NCBI GenBank assembly: GCA_037367355.1
Contig: CM074702.1
Location: 558,001 to 622,000, forward strand
Reading direction: 5' to 3'
Length of the DNA stretch: 64,000 bases
Origin: Neoscytalidium dimidiatum
Taxonomy: Eukaryota; Ascomycota; Dothideomycetes; Botryosphaeriales; Botryosphaeriaceae
The translations under genes and the position numbers were made by a program. Each line of letters opens with the position of its first letter. Position 1 is the stretch's first letter. Below, piece by piece: positions 31,038 through 41,309 of this stretch. A model generated the notes under the pieces. It was not told the origin of the DNA and made no database searches. It saw only the letters and a program-made list of their open reading frames with translations.

Positions 31038-32950
31038 GGTACTAAACGTTATCGCTGCGTCTGCGTGACTTATCTGCTTTCACTACCTTCGTCTATGCCC
31101 CGCCTTCCAGCTTCAAACCTACCTCTGGATGTTCTTCGGTCATTTTGTTTTCATCATTCAGTCGGCCACAATGAAATTCATAACAGCGCGACTGGAAGTC
31201 AATTGGCTGCTAAATGCAGTTACGCTTGCATTCTGCCAACTGTCAGGTCCTGTTCCTAGAACGATCAATTGAGATCCAGTACGCGACCAGATTCACGCGA
31301 TCATACCACGGCAGCCTTCAAGAGGTGCTATTAGTTGTGGATAACGGTATTTTGGCAATATTACTTTATCTACCACATGCACGGACGAAACAGGACGGAT
31401 GCCGCGCGCACCAGAAGCGCTTTTACTACCGTACGAGCGCAAGGGTATGCGCAGTTTGGCCCGGAGCACCGTTGCCACGGAGAGTTCCTGCACCGGTTGA
31501 GTAAGAGCTCCACAAGTAATATGATCGCGTCAGTAACGAAGCTCTTAATCTGTGGACCCCCAGCTTCGTTATCGCTAACGCGCTGTGTCAAGCGACATCA
31601 AGGCCTTCATCGACTTCGCCGACGCCGACGACGCCACGGCCGCCCTTCTTCGCACGGTCATAACGGACATGACAGACGACTTTGCTCGGCCTCGGGATCT
31701 GCGGAGTTCGGGCTCGGACATGAAGGGCACACTTGAAGGAGAACGGAGCGGACGGGGGAGGCGCACACAACAAGGCGTGAGAGGATAATGATTCAGAGGC
31801 GTGCGGAGCACGAATGGCAGCATCCGCGGGAGAACAGCAGTCAGGGTGTTGGGAGCCCAATGGCAGGGAACAGCAGAATGCAGGCGACGGATCAGCCGGA
31901 GCTAAGCGCTGTTGTGTCTCGCGCGGATCAGGCCTGAGGAGCGGTGAAGTGGCTGGTGAGAGGCCTGAGCGGGCGCGAGAAGCGAGGGAATGTGCAAAGA
32001 AGCACCGGTGGCTGCGAAGAAGCAGGAACGAGTGCTCCAGAGAAGCAATTGTGGAGAGAGGCTAGAAGTGACTTGCATAGTGGGGACCGGGACTCTTCGT
32101 AGCAGCCAATCAGTGAGTCGGCGTTGGTCAGCCGGGACAATTGCGCCGACTAAGGCCCTGCGGCCGTGAAGAAGCGCAGTCGGCCGTCGTTGTGACGCTG
32201 TGTTGACGGCGAGCTTTGCAGATTTCGCCTTGCCTTCACGGTAGCACAAGGATTTTTTTAGCGATATCGGTAGCAAGCATGTGGCACAGCGCTCCGTTGA
32301 GCAATCAGCCCGAGGTGACGACGCAGGTCTGCACTGGAAGACGCAGGCCAGCCGGAGTCGGTCGGGCTGAATGGTAGAAACGAGGTGCTGCAGGGTTTTC
32401 CTAATCGATAACCTAAACTATAATCAGGTACCGGTGCGGAGGCGTTGAGGTTTGTTGTGAAGCCCAAACAGTGGCGGCGCGGAGGCGCGTGGAAGACAAG
32501 TGCATGCAGCCGGTAGCGCATCGAGGTGCGGCATTGCTGAGAGCGGAGGATGAGGCTGTCTGGCAGCGGGCAGCTGGAGAGCTGGTGGTTGCTCGCATGG
32601 TGCCAGGGTCGAGCGATCAGCCGGCGGAGGCGCCATTCACCGCTCATCACCGCGGCCAATGGTGCGCTGTGTAATTTGCTGACACGGCCAGGGGCGTGAG
32701 GGCGCGCCAACGTCAGTGCCTTTTGTGAGCTAGCCTGGCTAGACTCGTTGCCATACTCACGCCCCCAAGCGCGCTGCGAACCGCGAGCCCGCGCGACAAG
32801 CCCTGCTCTGTTCTTGCCGCTCCGGGCACTGCACCTCTCGCCAAATCGCTCCGCTTCCGCCCTCCCCGGCCCTAGGGCCTTTCGGCGCGCGCGCGCGCTC
32901 ACCTTACACTGCGCCGACCACGTCTGCCTTCGACGCCCGCGCCCCGACAT

Positions 32951-32963
32951 TTATCTATCTGAT
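32951..32963 (-). promoter_or_regulatory. Overlapping GATA sites in the SreA gene leader/promoter
   Basis: Read on the minus strand the site is ATCAGATAGATAA, which contains two HGATAR-like cores; its first nine bases match the ATCWGATAA element reported for Aspergillus SreA targets except the last base. It lies about 155 bases before the start codon of the SreA-type gene. Confidence 0.45.
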
Positions 32964-33116
32964 CACCATCACCAAACCATCTCCGCTCCGCCCCCTCCAC
33001 CCTCATCATTCCCAGCTTGCCTGACCTCATATATCACCACCGCCCTCCCCATCCCTCTCTGCTCCCCTCTATGCCGTTATAACAAATCCTCCCCGTTGCT
33101 GCCTCCAATCCCCGTC

Positions 33117-34941
33117 ATGTCCGGCCCCTCGGCCCAGCTGCAGTCGCGCGGCGACCACCCGGACGACGACTCGCTGCGGTCCAAGTCCCACACCGACTCG
33201 GTATTGCGACACGCTTCCCAAGAGGAGCTTGAGCTCGCCCAGAATCTGCGCGCCTTGAGCAACGCCCAGGACCAACACCACCAGCAGCAGCATCCTCCGC
33301 GCGGCACGCCTCTTCAGCCCCAGGACGTGCAGCCGGAGCCTGAGCAGAGGACCTCGCCCGAGCGCAGTGGCAAACCCTCCGAAGTCTCTGAGCACCACTC
33401 CCTCGAGGATATCCAACACTTCGCCGCCAACGCCCAAGCGCAGCAATCTCGCACGCTTTCTCCTTCCCCTGGAGCACCCATGCCAAGGCCGAACCCTACC
33501 AACGCGCCCATGAACGGCCAAACTTGCAGGTACGCCCTCTGCCTTACTCCTCAAGCCCTGACCCGCCTCTAACCAGCCCAGCAACTGCGGAACCACGCGC
33601 ACTCCGTTGTGGCGAAGGTCACCTACCGGTGAACCTATCTGCAATGCGTGCGGTCTTTACCTGAAGGCGCGGAATCAGTCGCGACCTTCCAACTTGAAGA
33701 GGAATCTAGCGCAGGCGCCCACCATGTCCGTCCAGCAAGGTCAACGCACGCCTGAGCCTCATGACCGAAGCCAGTCTCCTTCGGGGTATTCGGCGAATTC
33801 CCGCCCCGCCTACGTGGCCGCCGAGCAGGCTTCGGGCACATGTCCTGGCGGTGGTCGCTGCAACGGCACTGGTGGCCAGCAGGGTTGCAACGGCTGCCCG
33901 GCATACAACAACCGCGTTTCCAAGACCGCTCGATACGCGCTCGCTCACGTGAACTCCCCAAATAGTAATCAGCAGACAAATCTTGGCGAGGGTTCGGCTG
34001 CTGATGGTGCTCAATCCGGACAACAGCAGCATCTCGCAACTCCGGCTGGCGCAAATGTCGTGCCCGCTTGCGCGAACTGCAAAACTACTGTTACTCCACT
34101 CTGGAGAAGGGACGAAGCTGGACACACAATCTGCAATGCCTGTGGGCTTTACTACAAGCTACACGGCGTTCACCGGCCAGTGCAGATGAAGAAGCAGGAG
34201 ATCAAGCGGAGGAAACGAGTCGTGCCCGCTGTTCCTGCCGAATCAGCTAATCACCTCTTCGCCCAGCACCCTCCCGCACACTTCCAGCATGGCCAGCCGC
34301 CTCAGCAACCGCAGCGGAGCCCTTCGCAGCCAGCCGTCTCTCCCGCTCCGACCCAGGAATCTTTCTCGGAAAACAGGTCCGATGGCTATCCCCGTTCCGA
34401 CTCCGAAGTGGCTGCGCATCTCCAGGCTTCCATCAACCAGCAACCCCCGCTTCCAAGATATGCGCCACCTCCCGCAGACTTTACGAATTACTTTCAGCAG
34501 CAAAGCGCCTCGTCCTCGGCGACTCGAACTGTACCACAGCCACAACAGCAATATCCTACATCACCTGCTTCCTCTATTCCTAGTAAACGTTCAGCATCTG
34601 TTGGCGCCGATGATGAGGTGCTTCCTGACGCCCCACGTTCGACGTCTAATATACCACAACTTCTTAACATCGACCCGGACCTCCCAACTTCCAACCCGAT
34701 CACGCATGCCGATGGTACCACGACAAGGACTCAACCTCCTACACCGCAGATGAGCCCTGAGCAACGACATGCCAAGAGAATGAAGTTGGAAATGGAAATG
34801 CAAGAGCTGCAGAAGAAAGTCCTGAATGTGCAGATGGAAATCAAGAGATTGGATGATGGCGAGGGTGGGACAAGGAGAGAAGAGTCGGCGACCGCTGCTG
34901 ATGGGGCAAGTCAAGGAGGACCAAGTGATGGAAGGGCATAA
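33117..34941 (+). CDS. sreA: SreA/SRE-type GATA transcription factor, repressor of siderophore and iron uptake
   Basis: Nuclear iron-responsive GATA repressor that shuts off siderophore biosynthesis and iron uptake when iron is plentiful. Exons 33117-33529 and 33582-34941 (52-nt intron inside finger 1) give 590 residues. Two C-x2-C-x17-C-x2-C fingers are intact: Cys137/140/158/161 ([14 protein letters not shown] ... CNACGLYLK) and Cys301/304/322/325 ([14 protein letters not shown] ... CNACGLYYK). Between them is the Cys-rich region that defines this class, [19 protein letters not shown] (Cys225, 231, 240, 243), thought to sense iron. A C-terminal helix ([20 protein letters not shown]) is likely a coiled coil. 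The N-terminus and the part after finger 2 are Gln/Pro-rich and disordered. The two-finger plus Cys-rich layout separates it from AreA, NsdD and other fungal GATA factors. An overlapping GATA site sits in its own upstream region. Confidence 0.95.
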
Positions 34942-37160
34942 TGACATGAACGACACTCGTAGGATAAGGGCCAGGCGGTAGAAGATAGTGCCGAAATGAA
35001 GAGGTCGGTCCAAGAGCAGGTGTGGACAACGAAGGAGTACCTGGACGTGATTTCTGAAAAGAATACTGGACGACGGACGGGTATATTGTAACGACGTAGG
35101 GTCGGAGGAAGGAGGGACTATCATGGGCGGATTATTATACGTGCTCGGTCTTGGTTTTTTCCATGCCAGGGGTTTCTTCCGACAATCAACCTTCTCTCTT
35201 TCGCTCAGCAACGATACGATATCATTGTCCCGGCTTTTATTGGCGTTACAAACTTTCGACCAAGATGGGGGGCGGGCGTCACGGGAACGAGGCGACGTTA
35301 CGACACATCAAAAAGGTCACATATTTTAACACAAAGCGACAGGCGTACTTGGCGGGTATCAAATGTCCTTGAACAAGCAAAAGATTCCCCCCTTTTTGAT
35401 ACTCTACTCAGTTCACTGGTTTCGATTGCAATGGTCTCGTTTCTTTCCTTTCATGAATTCAACGATTTTTTCTTCTCAAACGCGAAAGGATGGCTTTCAT
35501 TGGCGCTTCGTTCCATTGTACGTGTACCGTATTCGTATCGTGACGGATTCTGCTCTTCAAGGTGGCATGGAAATTCTTGGTGCTTGCATCATGATCCCCC
35601 ACACCCCTCTTCGGTTGTTGGATTCCGCATTTTCCACCCTGCAAATGTAGGGTCTACAAAAAATGAAAAGTGCATGAATGTACGTACGTATGACAAAATT
35701 GTAAGGTTCGCATTAAAGAGCTCTACTTTTTACTTATCCCTGACACTCTCTTCTCCAAGTTCATTGTGATCCTCGTAATGTGCGGATTATAGAGGGATGT
35801 CGCTTGTAGGCGATTGGGAAGCCCTTTTCTATACGCGAGGCAAGTGAGAGTCATAATAGAGGCGACAAAGAGGAGGTCAGAGGACGTGCGAAACCCCACC
35901 TGATGGGAACACGGTAGGTATGCAAGGCTTTCGAAAGGGGTAAAAAGGGCTTAGGAACTGCACTTACACTTGCTCTATCAGGGGACTTCAGTGGTCACCC
36001 TGTCACGCTGGAAGTCACGGAGTGCGATTAGTGCCATGAACTGCGCTCCTGTACCATAATCTAGTGTCTACGGAACCCAGTATGTGCACAGCACAAATAC
36101 CTGCTGGTAGAGGTGTCGCTTGCTTCAAACCAATCTTTTAAGTATTTAGCGTATTAGGAGTATAAACGTACATACGCCTATGTGCGAAGAATGCTGTGGC
36201 ATTAGGTCTTGTTCACTGCTGAGCGAGGCATCTTGAAGATGGCATCAATTTAGTCATTGCTTCCACTGGGCATCTGGTGCTGTTGGTCTTCGGGTTTGAC
36301 GCATCGTCATTGCAAAACCGTCGTATTCGAGTGCTTGTGTTTGCTGAAATCTCCTTTACTTGCTCTGAATTTCTTTTTTTTTACTGGTAATTAGGAGTCA
36401 GGATGCTCGAAAAGAACATTTTAAATCATCTCTCCAGAGGAACCCCGACTCACTGCTAGGCAAAATTCTACTGGGACATATAGACCTCCAAGTACTTTTG
36501 ACGAAGAACGAGGTGAGTTCTGAATACGACTGCACTAACATATACAGAGACCCGTTACCAGTTCTTCAACTTCCGCCACTGTGACAGCTTAATACCCCTT
36601 CCTCTGTTAGCCCACTTTATCTTTCCGATGCCCTTTTTTGCATTCCGAATGTAGAAGTAAATGAGGACTTAGAATAGCAAAGATCAAAGCCTCGATTTTA
36701 TCTTAGGCATCTGCCTATTCATGATGTCTTTTATTCGATTGTTGTGTTTTTTCATCATTGCGTGAGCCATCTAAGCTCTTTTGCTACATCTACCACCGAC
36801 ATATCTCTAAATGGCTCCTCTTCTTTTGATCCGCGAACGCCCATAACCCATCGGAAACCTTGCAATTCCAAACAATGTTCCGCACCAAAAACGATATTCT
36901 CGACGTTCCTTAAGCTTCACGTACCAGAATTTACTAACATCCCCACAAATGCCCTCTCCTATTTCCTCGATTTTAAAAACCCCGTTCACGGACCGCGCGT
37001 TCCATCCGGGTATCACAGAGATGATAGAACCTTTTGCTCGGAAGGCAAAAGGTTGCAAAAACACGGTTGAATCTACTCCGAACATTCAATTGTCCTACTG
37101 GGACGAAATGCTGTCCCAGGGCGTCGAGACAGTATCAGAGCAACTACCAAGAGCAGCGCT
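34942..37160. other. Intergenic region SreA gene-GCN3
   Basis: 2.2 kb between the 3' ends of two convergent genes, AT-rich from about 35300 on. Open frames (for example 35363-35769, 36744-37070) have no recognisable product. I see no RNA gene or repeat. Confidence 0.4.
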
Positions 37161-38375
37161 CTAAAACCAGATCTTGATGAGCTCCTCGGACACAGCACTT
37201 GGTGTGAGAACGCCAGACTCAGTGATAAGCGCAGAAATGAGGTTAGGAGGCTGACATGGCAAACAAATTAGCACGAGCACGAAACATGACCAACCCCTCC
37301 AGCCGTAGGGTCCGTAAAGAGGAAGTGAAGGGGAGATGGAAAAAAAAAAAAAAGGACTCACCGTAAAATCCACAGCATCATCCACCGCGCCCGCCGCCCA
37401 CTTCTCCTTCCTCGCTCCCACCGCCTCACCCGCGACCCCGCCCGCGCTCTTGCTCCCCTCCTCCTCGACGACCCTCTCGTCGGCGCCGACCCGGAACTGG
37501 ATCACCTTCTGCTCGATCGGCAGGTCGTACTGGCCGAGCGGGTACAGCCGCACGAACTTGTGGCTCTCGGCGACGACGTAGAACGGCTTGTTCGCGTTCT
37601 TGGCCAGCACGCCGAGCTGGTACGTGCCGAGGCGCGAGATGATGCCGCCGTTCTCGACGACGCCCTCGGCGCCGACGATGACCATGTCGACCTTGCCGAG
37701 CGCGTACGCGACGCCGGCCTCGGGGATGGTCGCGACGGGCACGCCGTGGGCGCGCAGCGCGCGCACGATCTCGGCGCCCTCGGCGTGCTTGGTCGTCGCC
37801 TCGGCGGACGGGTTGGCCGGGTCGGGCACCGCGAGCACGTAGACGACGCGGAAGCGGACGGACGAGCCTTGCGAGGCGCCGCCGACGGCGCCGCCGGCGG
37901 AAGATTGCGCGGCTGAGCGCAGCAGCGCCGACACCACGCGCGAGCCGCCGTTGGTCAGGATGGTGTTGCCGTCGCGGATGAAGTGCCGGCCGAACGAGGC
38001 GATCTTGTCGCGCGAGGCCTTCGCACGCTCGACGAACAGGCGTCCGTTCGTCAGCAGGTGCTGCCGCGTCTTCGAGAAGTCGACGCCGGGCCGGACGGAC
38101 GTCATCAGGTAGCGTTGGAAGAGGTCGGTGCCGGCGGAGAGCGAGATCGGGTTGGGGATCGCGGCTTTGAGCTTCGAGGTGTAGGCGGAGAGGAGGGCGA
38201 GCGTCTCGGTCGTCGTGCTGGTGTCCGAGGCGGAGAGCGCGGCGACGAGGGCTTCGATGGCGGCGACGGGCATGGTGAGGTCGGGGTCGTCGGTCAAGAG
38301 GCGCTGGTAGGTGCCGACGATGTCGAAGGGTGCGTCGGTGGCGCCTGGCGCGAGAGCGGAGTCGGGGAGGCCCAT
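37161..38375 (-). CDS. gcn3: Translation initiation factor eIF2B subunit alpha
   Basis: Regulatory subunit of eIF2B, the guanine-exchange factor for eIF2; it senses phosphorylated eIF2 alpha in the cytoplasm. Exons 38375-37362 and 37250-37161 (111-nt intron, GTGAGT donor) give 367 residues. The N-terminal helical half (FDIVGTYQRLLTDDPDLTMP) and the Rossmann-like C-terminal half match: GNTILTNGGSRVVSALLRSA, then RVVYVLAVPDP, ATIPEAGVAYALGKVDMVIV, GAEGVVENGGIISRLGTYQL, and the last exon PNLISALITESGVLTPSAVS EELIKIWF. Two Ala/Gly/Ser-rich insertions, one after the SRVVSALL helix and one before the last exon (EEEGSKSAGGVAGEAVGARK), are longer than in yeast. The intron holds a run of 14 A on the plus strand at 37340. 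Divergent from uS12m. Confidence 0.94.
   Translation of the reverse strand: MGLPDSALAPGATDAPFDIVGTYQRLLTDDPDLTMPVAAIEALVAALSASDTSTTTETLALLSAYTSKLKAAIPNPISLSAGTDLFQRYLMTSVRPGVDFSKTRQHLLTNGRLFVERAKASRDKIASFGRHFIRDGNTILTNGGSRVVSALLRSAAQSSAGGAVGGASQGSSVRFRVVYVLAVPDPANPSAEATTKHAEGAEIVRALRAHGVPVATIPEAGVAYALGKVDMVIVGAEGVVENGGIISRLGTYQLGVLAKNANKPFYVVAESHKFVRLYPLGQYDLPIEQKVIQFRVGADERVVEEEGSKSAGGVAGEAVGARKEKWAAGAVDDAVDFTVSPFFFFSISPSLPLYGPYGWRGWSCFVLVLICLPCQPPNLISALITESGVLTPSAVSEELIKIWF
37340..37353 (+). repeat. Homopolymer run of 14 A
   Basis: Lies inside the GCN3 intron just downstream of the donor (a T run in the sense of the gene); prone to length errors in sequencing. Confidence 0.85.
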
Positions 38376-38812
38376 GGTGGCGGTGGAGCAGAGGTAGCTC
38401 GGAGGATGTGTAATTGAGGCTCCCTCCCGAGAAGTGTCGTTCTATCACAGTTCGGATAGCTCTGTCTGGTACGACGAAGTGGGGTGTTGTGGAGCTCCAA
38501 TATCTGCGCGGCCGCCGTATGTCCTGGAAATATGTTGGAAGAAACCAACGGGAGCGTCCTTGTTAAAGCTGCTCCTCGGGATTCGGCGCGAATAAGGCAG
38601 CGTGTGGTGGAGCGTTGTAGTTGCAGACCTGGCGTTCGCGGCAAAAGAGTCACCGTCGACATCACACAGGAAAACTTGGTGGCCCGTGCGCCCGCGGCAT
38701 CCCAGCAGTTCCTCCGCCTTCAAATTCGCGGAGGTGCCAAAGCAGACCACTCCCGCACCCGCGACCCCAGCCCACCCTCCTCCATCGCCAATTGCAGAGC
38801 CCGCCGGCCGCC
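38376..38812. promoter_or_regulatory. Divergent promoter region GCN3 / uS12m
   Basis: 437 bases between divergent starts of a cytosolic and a mitochondrial translation gene. No specific site recognised. Confidence 0.5.
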
Positions 38813-39526
38813 ATGCCTCTCCGCTACCTCCGCCAGCTGGCCCGCCCCGCCTGCACCTTTGCCCGCGCCGCCAGTCGTCCCGCCATCGCCGCGGCGCCGC
38901 GCCTCACCACCTGCACCGCGTCGACGCCTTCCCCGGTTCTCGCAGCAGCCCGCAGCTTCAGCACCAGCACCGCCCGCAACGCTACATACAACCAGGTCCG
39001 CCGCGGCTGCCGCAAGCCGCAGCCCGCGCGCAAGCTCACGTCGCCGCAGCTGAAGAACCGCCCGGAGATGAAGGGCGTGTGCGTCAAGGTCGGCACGACG
39101 AAGCCCAAGAAGCCCAACTCGGGTGAGCGCAAGGTCGCTAGGGTGAGGCTGAGTAACGGAAGGCTGGTGTGGGCGTATATTCCCGGTGAAGGTATGTTGT
39201 ATATCCTTGAGCTGATGTGGTGGCGTGTCAATGGGTTGTGCGGGAATTGATATTGAGACGGAATGGATGGTCGAGGGCCAGAGGCTGATAAGATATGTTT
39301 GCAGGACATAATGTGCAGCAGCACTCCGTCGTCTTGGTCCGTGGCGGTCGCGCCCAGGATTGTCCCGGTGTCAGGTACAAGCTCGTGAGAGGCGCCCTGG
39401 ACCTGGTATGCTACAGCTTTCATTGAGTTGATAAAACTTTGCGCTGACGTTTCTATTCAGGGTGGTGTTGGTAACAGGCTTACCTCGAGATCGAAGTACG
39501 GCACGAAGAAGCCCAAGACTACGTGA
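38813..39526 (+). CDS. mrps12: Mitochondrial small-subunit ribosomal protein uS12m
   Basis: Decoding-centre protein of the mitochondrial ribosome. Exons 38813-39191, 39305-39405 and 39461-39526 give 181 residues. The first about 55 residues are Ala/Arg/Ser-rich without acidic residues, a typical mitochondrial presequence, followed by the mature start [20 protein letters not shown]. Hallmark uS12 motifs follow: [60 protein letters not shown] and [20 protein letters not shown] ending [11 protein letters not shown]. Introns of 113 and 55 nt (GTATGT, GTATGC) are in family-compatible places. The stop codon TGA sits inside a perfect GTGAGT donor sequence, so an alternative downstream end is conceivable. 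Confidence 0.95.
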
Positions 39527-41309
39527 GTTTAGTGCTTTTAAAGGCTTGTATTACCCAAGATGGTGCATGGGTTAGGCGTTAGGATGGCAATCAATCTTCG
39601 TTCGGGCTTGGGAGGATATGTGGGCATAAGAGATAGTGTACTATTTGAGGGAAGGTTTCCGATGTACTTTTGTTCATCGCAATGTCGTCACCTGAAAGTA
39701 TGTGTACTTTAGCGAATGTCTTTCACATCATCCAAGGACTCCACGTGAATATCCTGTTCTACTCATGGGATGCTACCTTCCAAAGATTGCATATGCCTCA
39801 TCTGCAACCATTGCTTTAGTTAAATCTGGTGTAGTTGAGCACTCAGACTAAGGTGCAGTCTTGAATATGTACTTTCCACCAATTCACCCTTTTCCTAAGA
39901 TTTTCTCCAACAACTCTGATCAGGCTGGTCAACTCCATGAGCAGCCGAATACCCAAGCAGATTGCTCCTAATGCTGCTATTTCCACCTGGTCACATCTGC
40001 ACAGGAAGCCGCAAATAAGTAATACTCGACATTGGAGCTTATCAAGGGATAAAGTGAATGACCTTCGTATCGAACGTTTCTTTCGTCCTCCTGAAGTCCC
40101 AGAGATTTTATACCGCCTCTGAAGAAAACATCCTACTCCACAATCACCTAATTAAGGTACTTTAAACCCAGACAAGCGTATCGTATAGCAGTCTCGTGCA
40201 ATATCAGGTGGATGATATTACAGTCGCTACTGAAGGATAACTGCAGTCCATCACATGTCTGTAATTGATCTAATCCTTGTGCTCTGCTTAAGCCGCTGGA
40301 CGCGAGCCCCCCCTGACCAGCAGATTTGATGTATGCATTAGTGGTAGTGCTGGATTTCGTATGAACTCCTATGGCCTTTTCATATCTCCATAATACTCTG
40401 CATAGGTATCCTTTTTACACGTCTGATCCAGTAAAACTCAAACATCCAGACGTTCTGTCGCATTTATTGACTTGCACTGGAGCAAACGCCTTCACTGTGT
40501 TCCGTGGGAGCCCTTCCACTACAACCCACGGATTCCCCTGTCTCAGGCACACCAGAATCAGCACCAACATTCTAATTACAACAGTCTTCATCATTACCGC
40601 TAAATAGCGGTCTCCAACTTCAGATTGATCTGGAGAACCAGAGCCGTTGTTACTACATGTCATTACCTCTTCCGAGCAATTAAGACACGGGGAATCAGAG
40701 AAAGGAGGATGATCTCGAAAATGACCGCTTCTCGCCCATGTGTGAATCGAAGTTGAGCTGATCTGAATCATGTCGAATGTTAAAGAAGCAATTCTAGCTT
40801 CTTCGATGCCATGTACCGTAGCACATAAAACGCAACTTCAGCCAGCTAATCAAGTAGCTTGAAGCATCATCAGATCAGATTTTCACATGACATCCTCCCA
40901 CCCACATGCATGAGGTAGCAAATTGTTGAAATTGCAATCGCTGAGCATACATCTCCATCAGGCATCCAAATCGACCCAAATCATAAACGTGAACCAAGCT
41001 ATTTACAAGTCAAAAACAAAAGACAAATCCACCTCCCCAAAGCTACAAGACCTCCCCGGGCGACGATGAGGGAGGATATCTAGGAGGTATTTATTCCTCC
41101 CCCATTGTAGTAGAAATCCCATGCTAAAACGCCTGTTTTTTGATGACCTTAATTTTTGGTTATCATTCACATAGAAAAGCTCCGTTACCATAGCCTTTTC
41201 CCCTTTCAGAGACCACACTTCCACCAGACCACCGATCAGTTAAATCTTACATATCATTGACAGCGTAACGTTGAGGAAAGAAAGAATCGGAAATTGCTAG
41301 GAAAGGATT
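39527..41309. other. Intergenic region uS12m-MET5
   Basis: 1.8 kb between the 3' ends of two convergent genes, AT-rich, with only short unrecognised frames. Nothing supported. Confidence 0.4.

Larger units (their letters stand above)
29577..33116. other. Long intergenic region Hikeshi-SreA gene
   Basis: 3.5 kb with no secure gene. It holds one weak minus-strand candidate at 30227-31037 and the long GC-rich leader/promoter of the SreA gene (about 32650-33116). In the SreA frame the leader has no stop for about 120 codons before the ATG, but no in-frame ATG either. Confidence 0.4.

Noticed and set aside
37426..38448. Minus-strand 340-codon frame overlapping GCN3
   Set aside because: Arg/Ala-rich product in another frame of the same strand; GCN3 explains the region fully.
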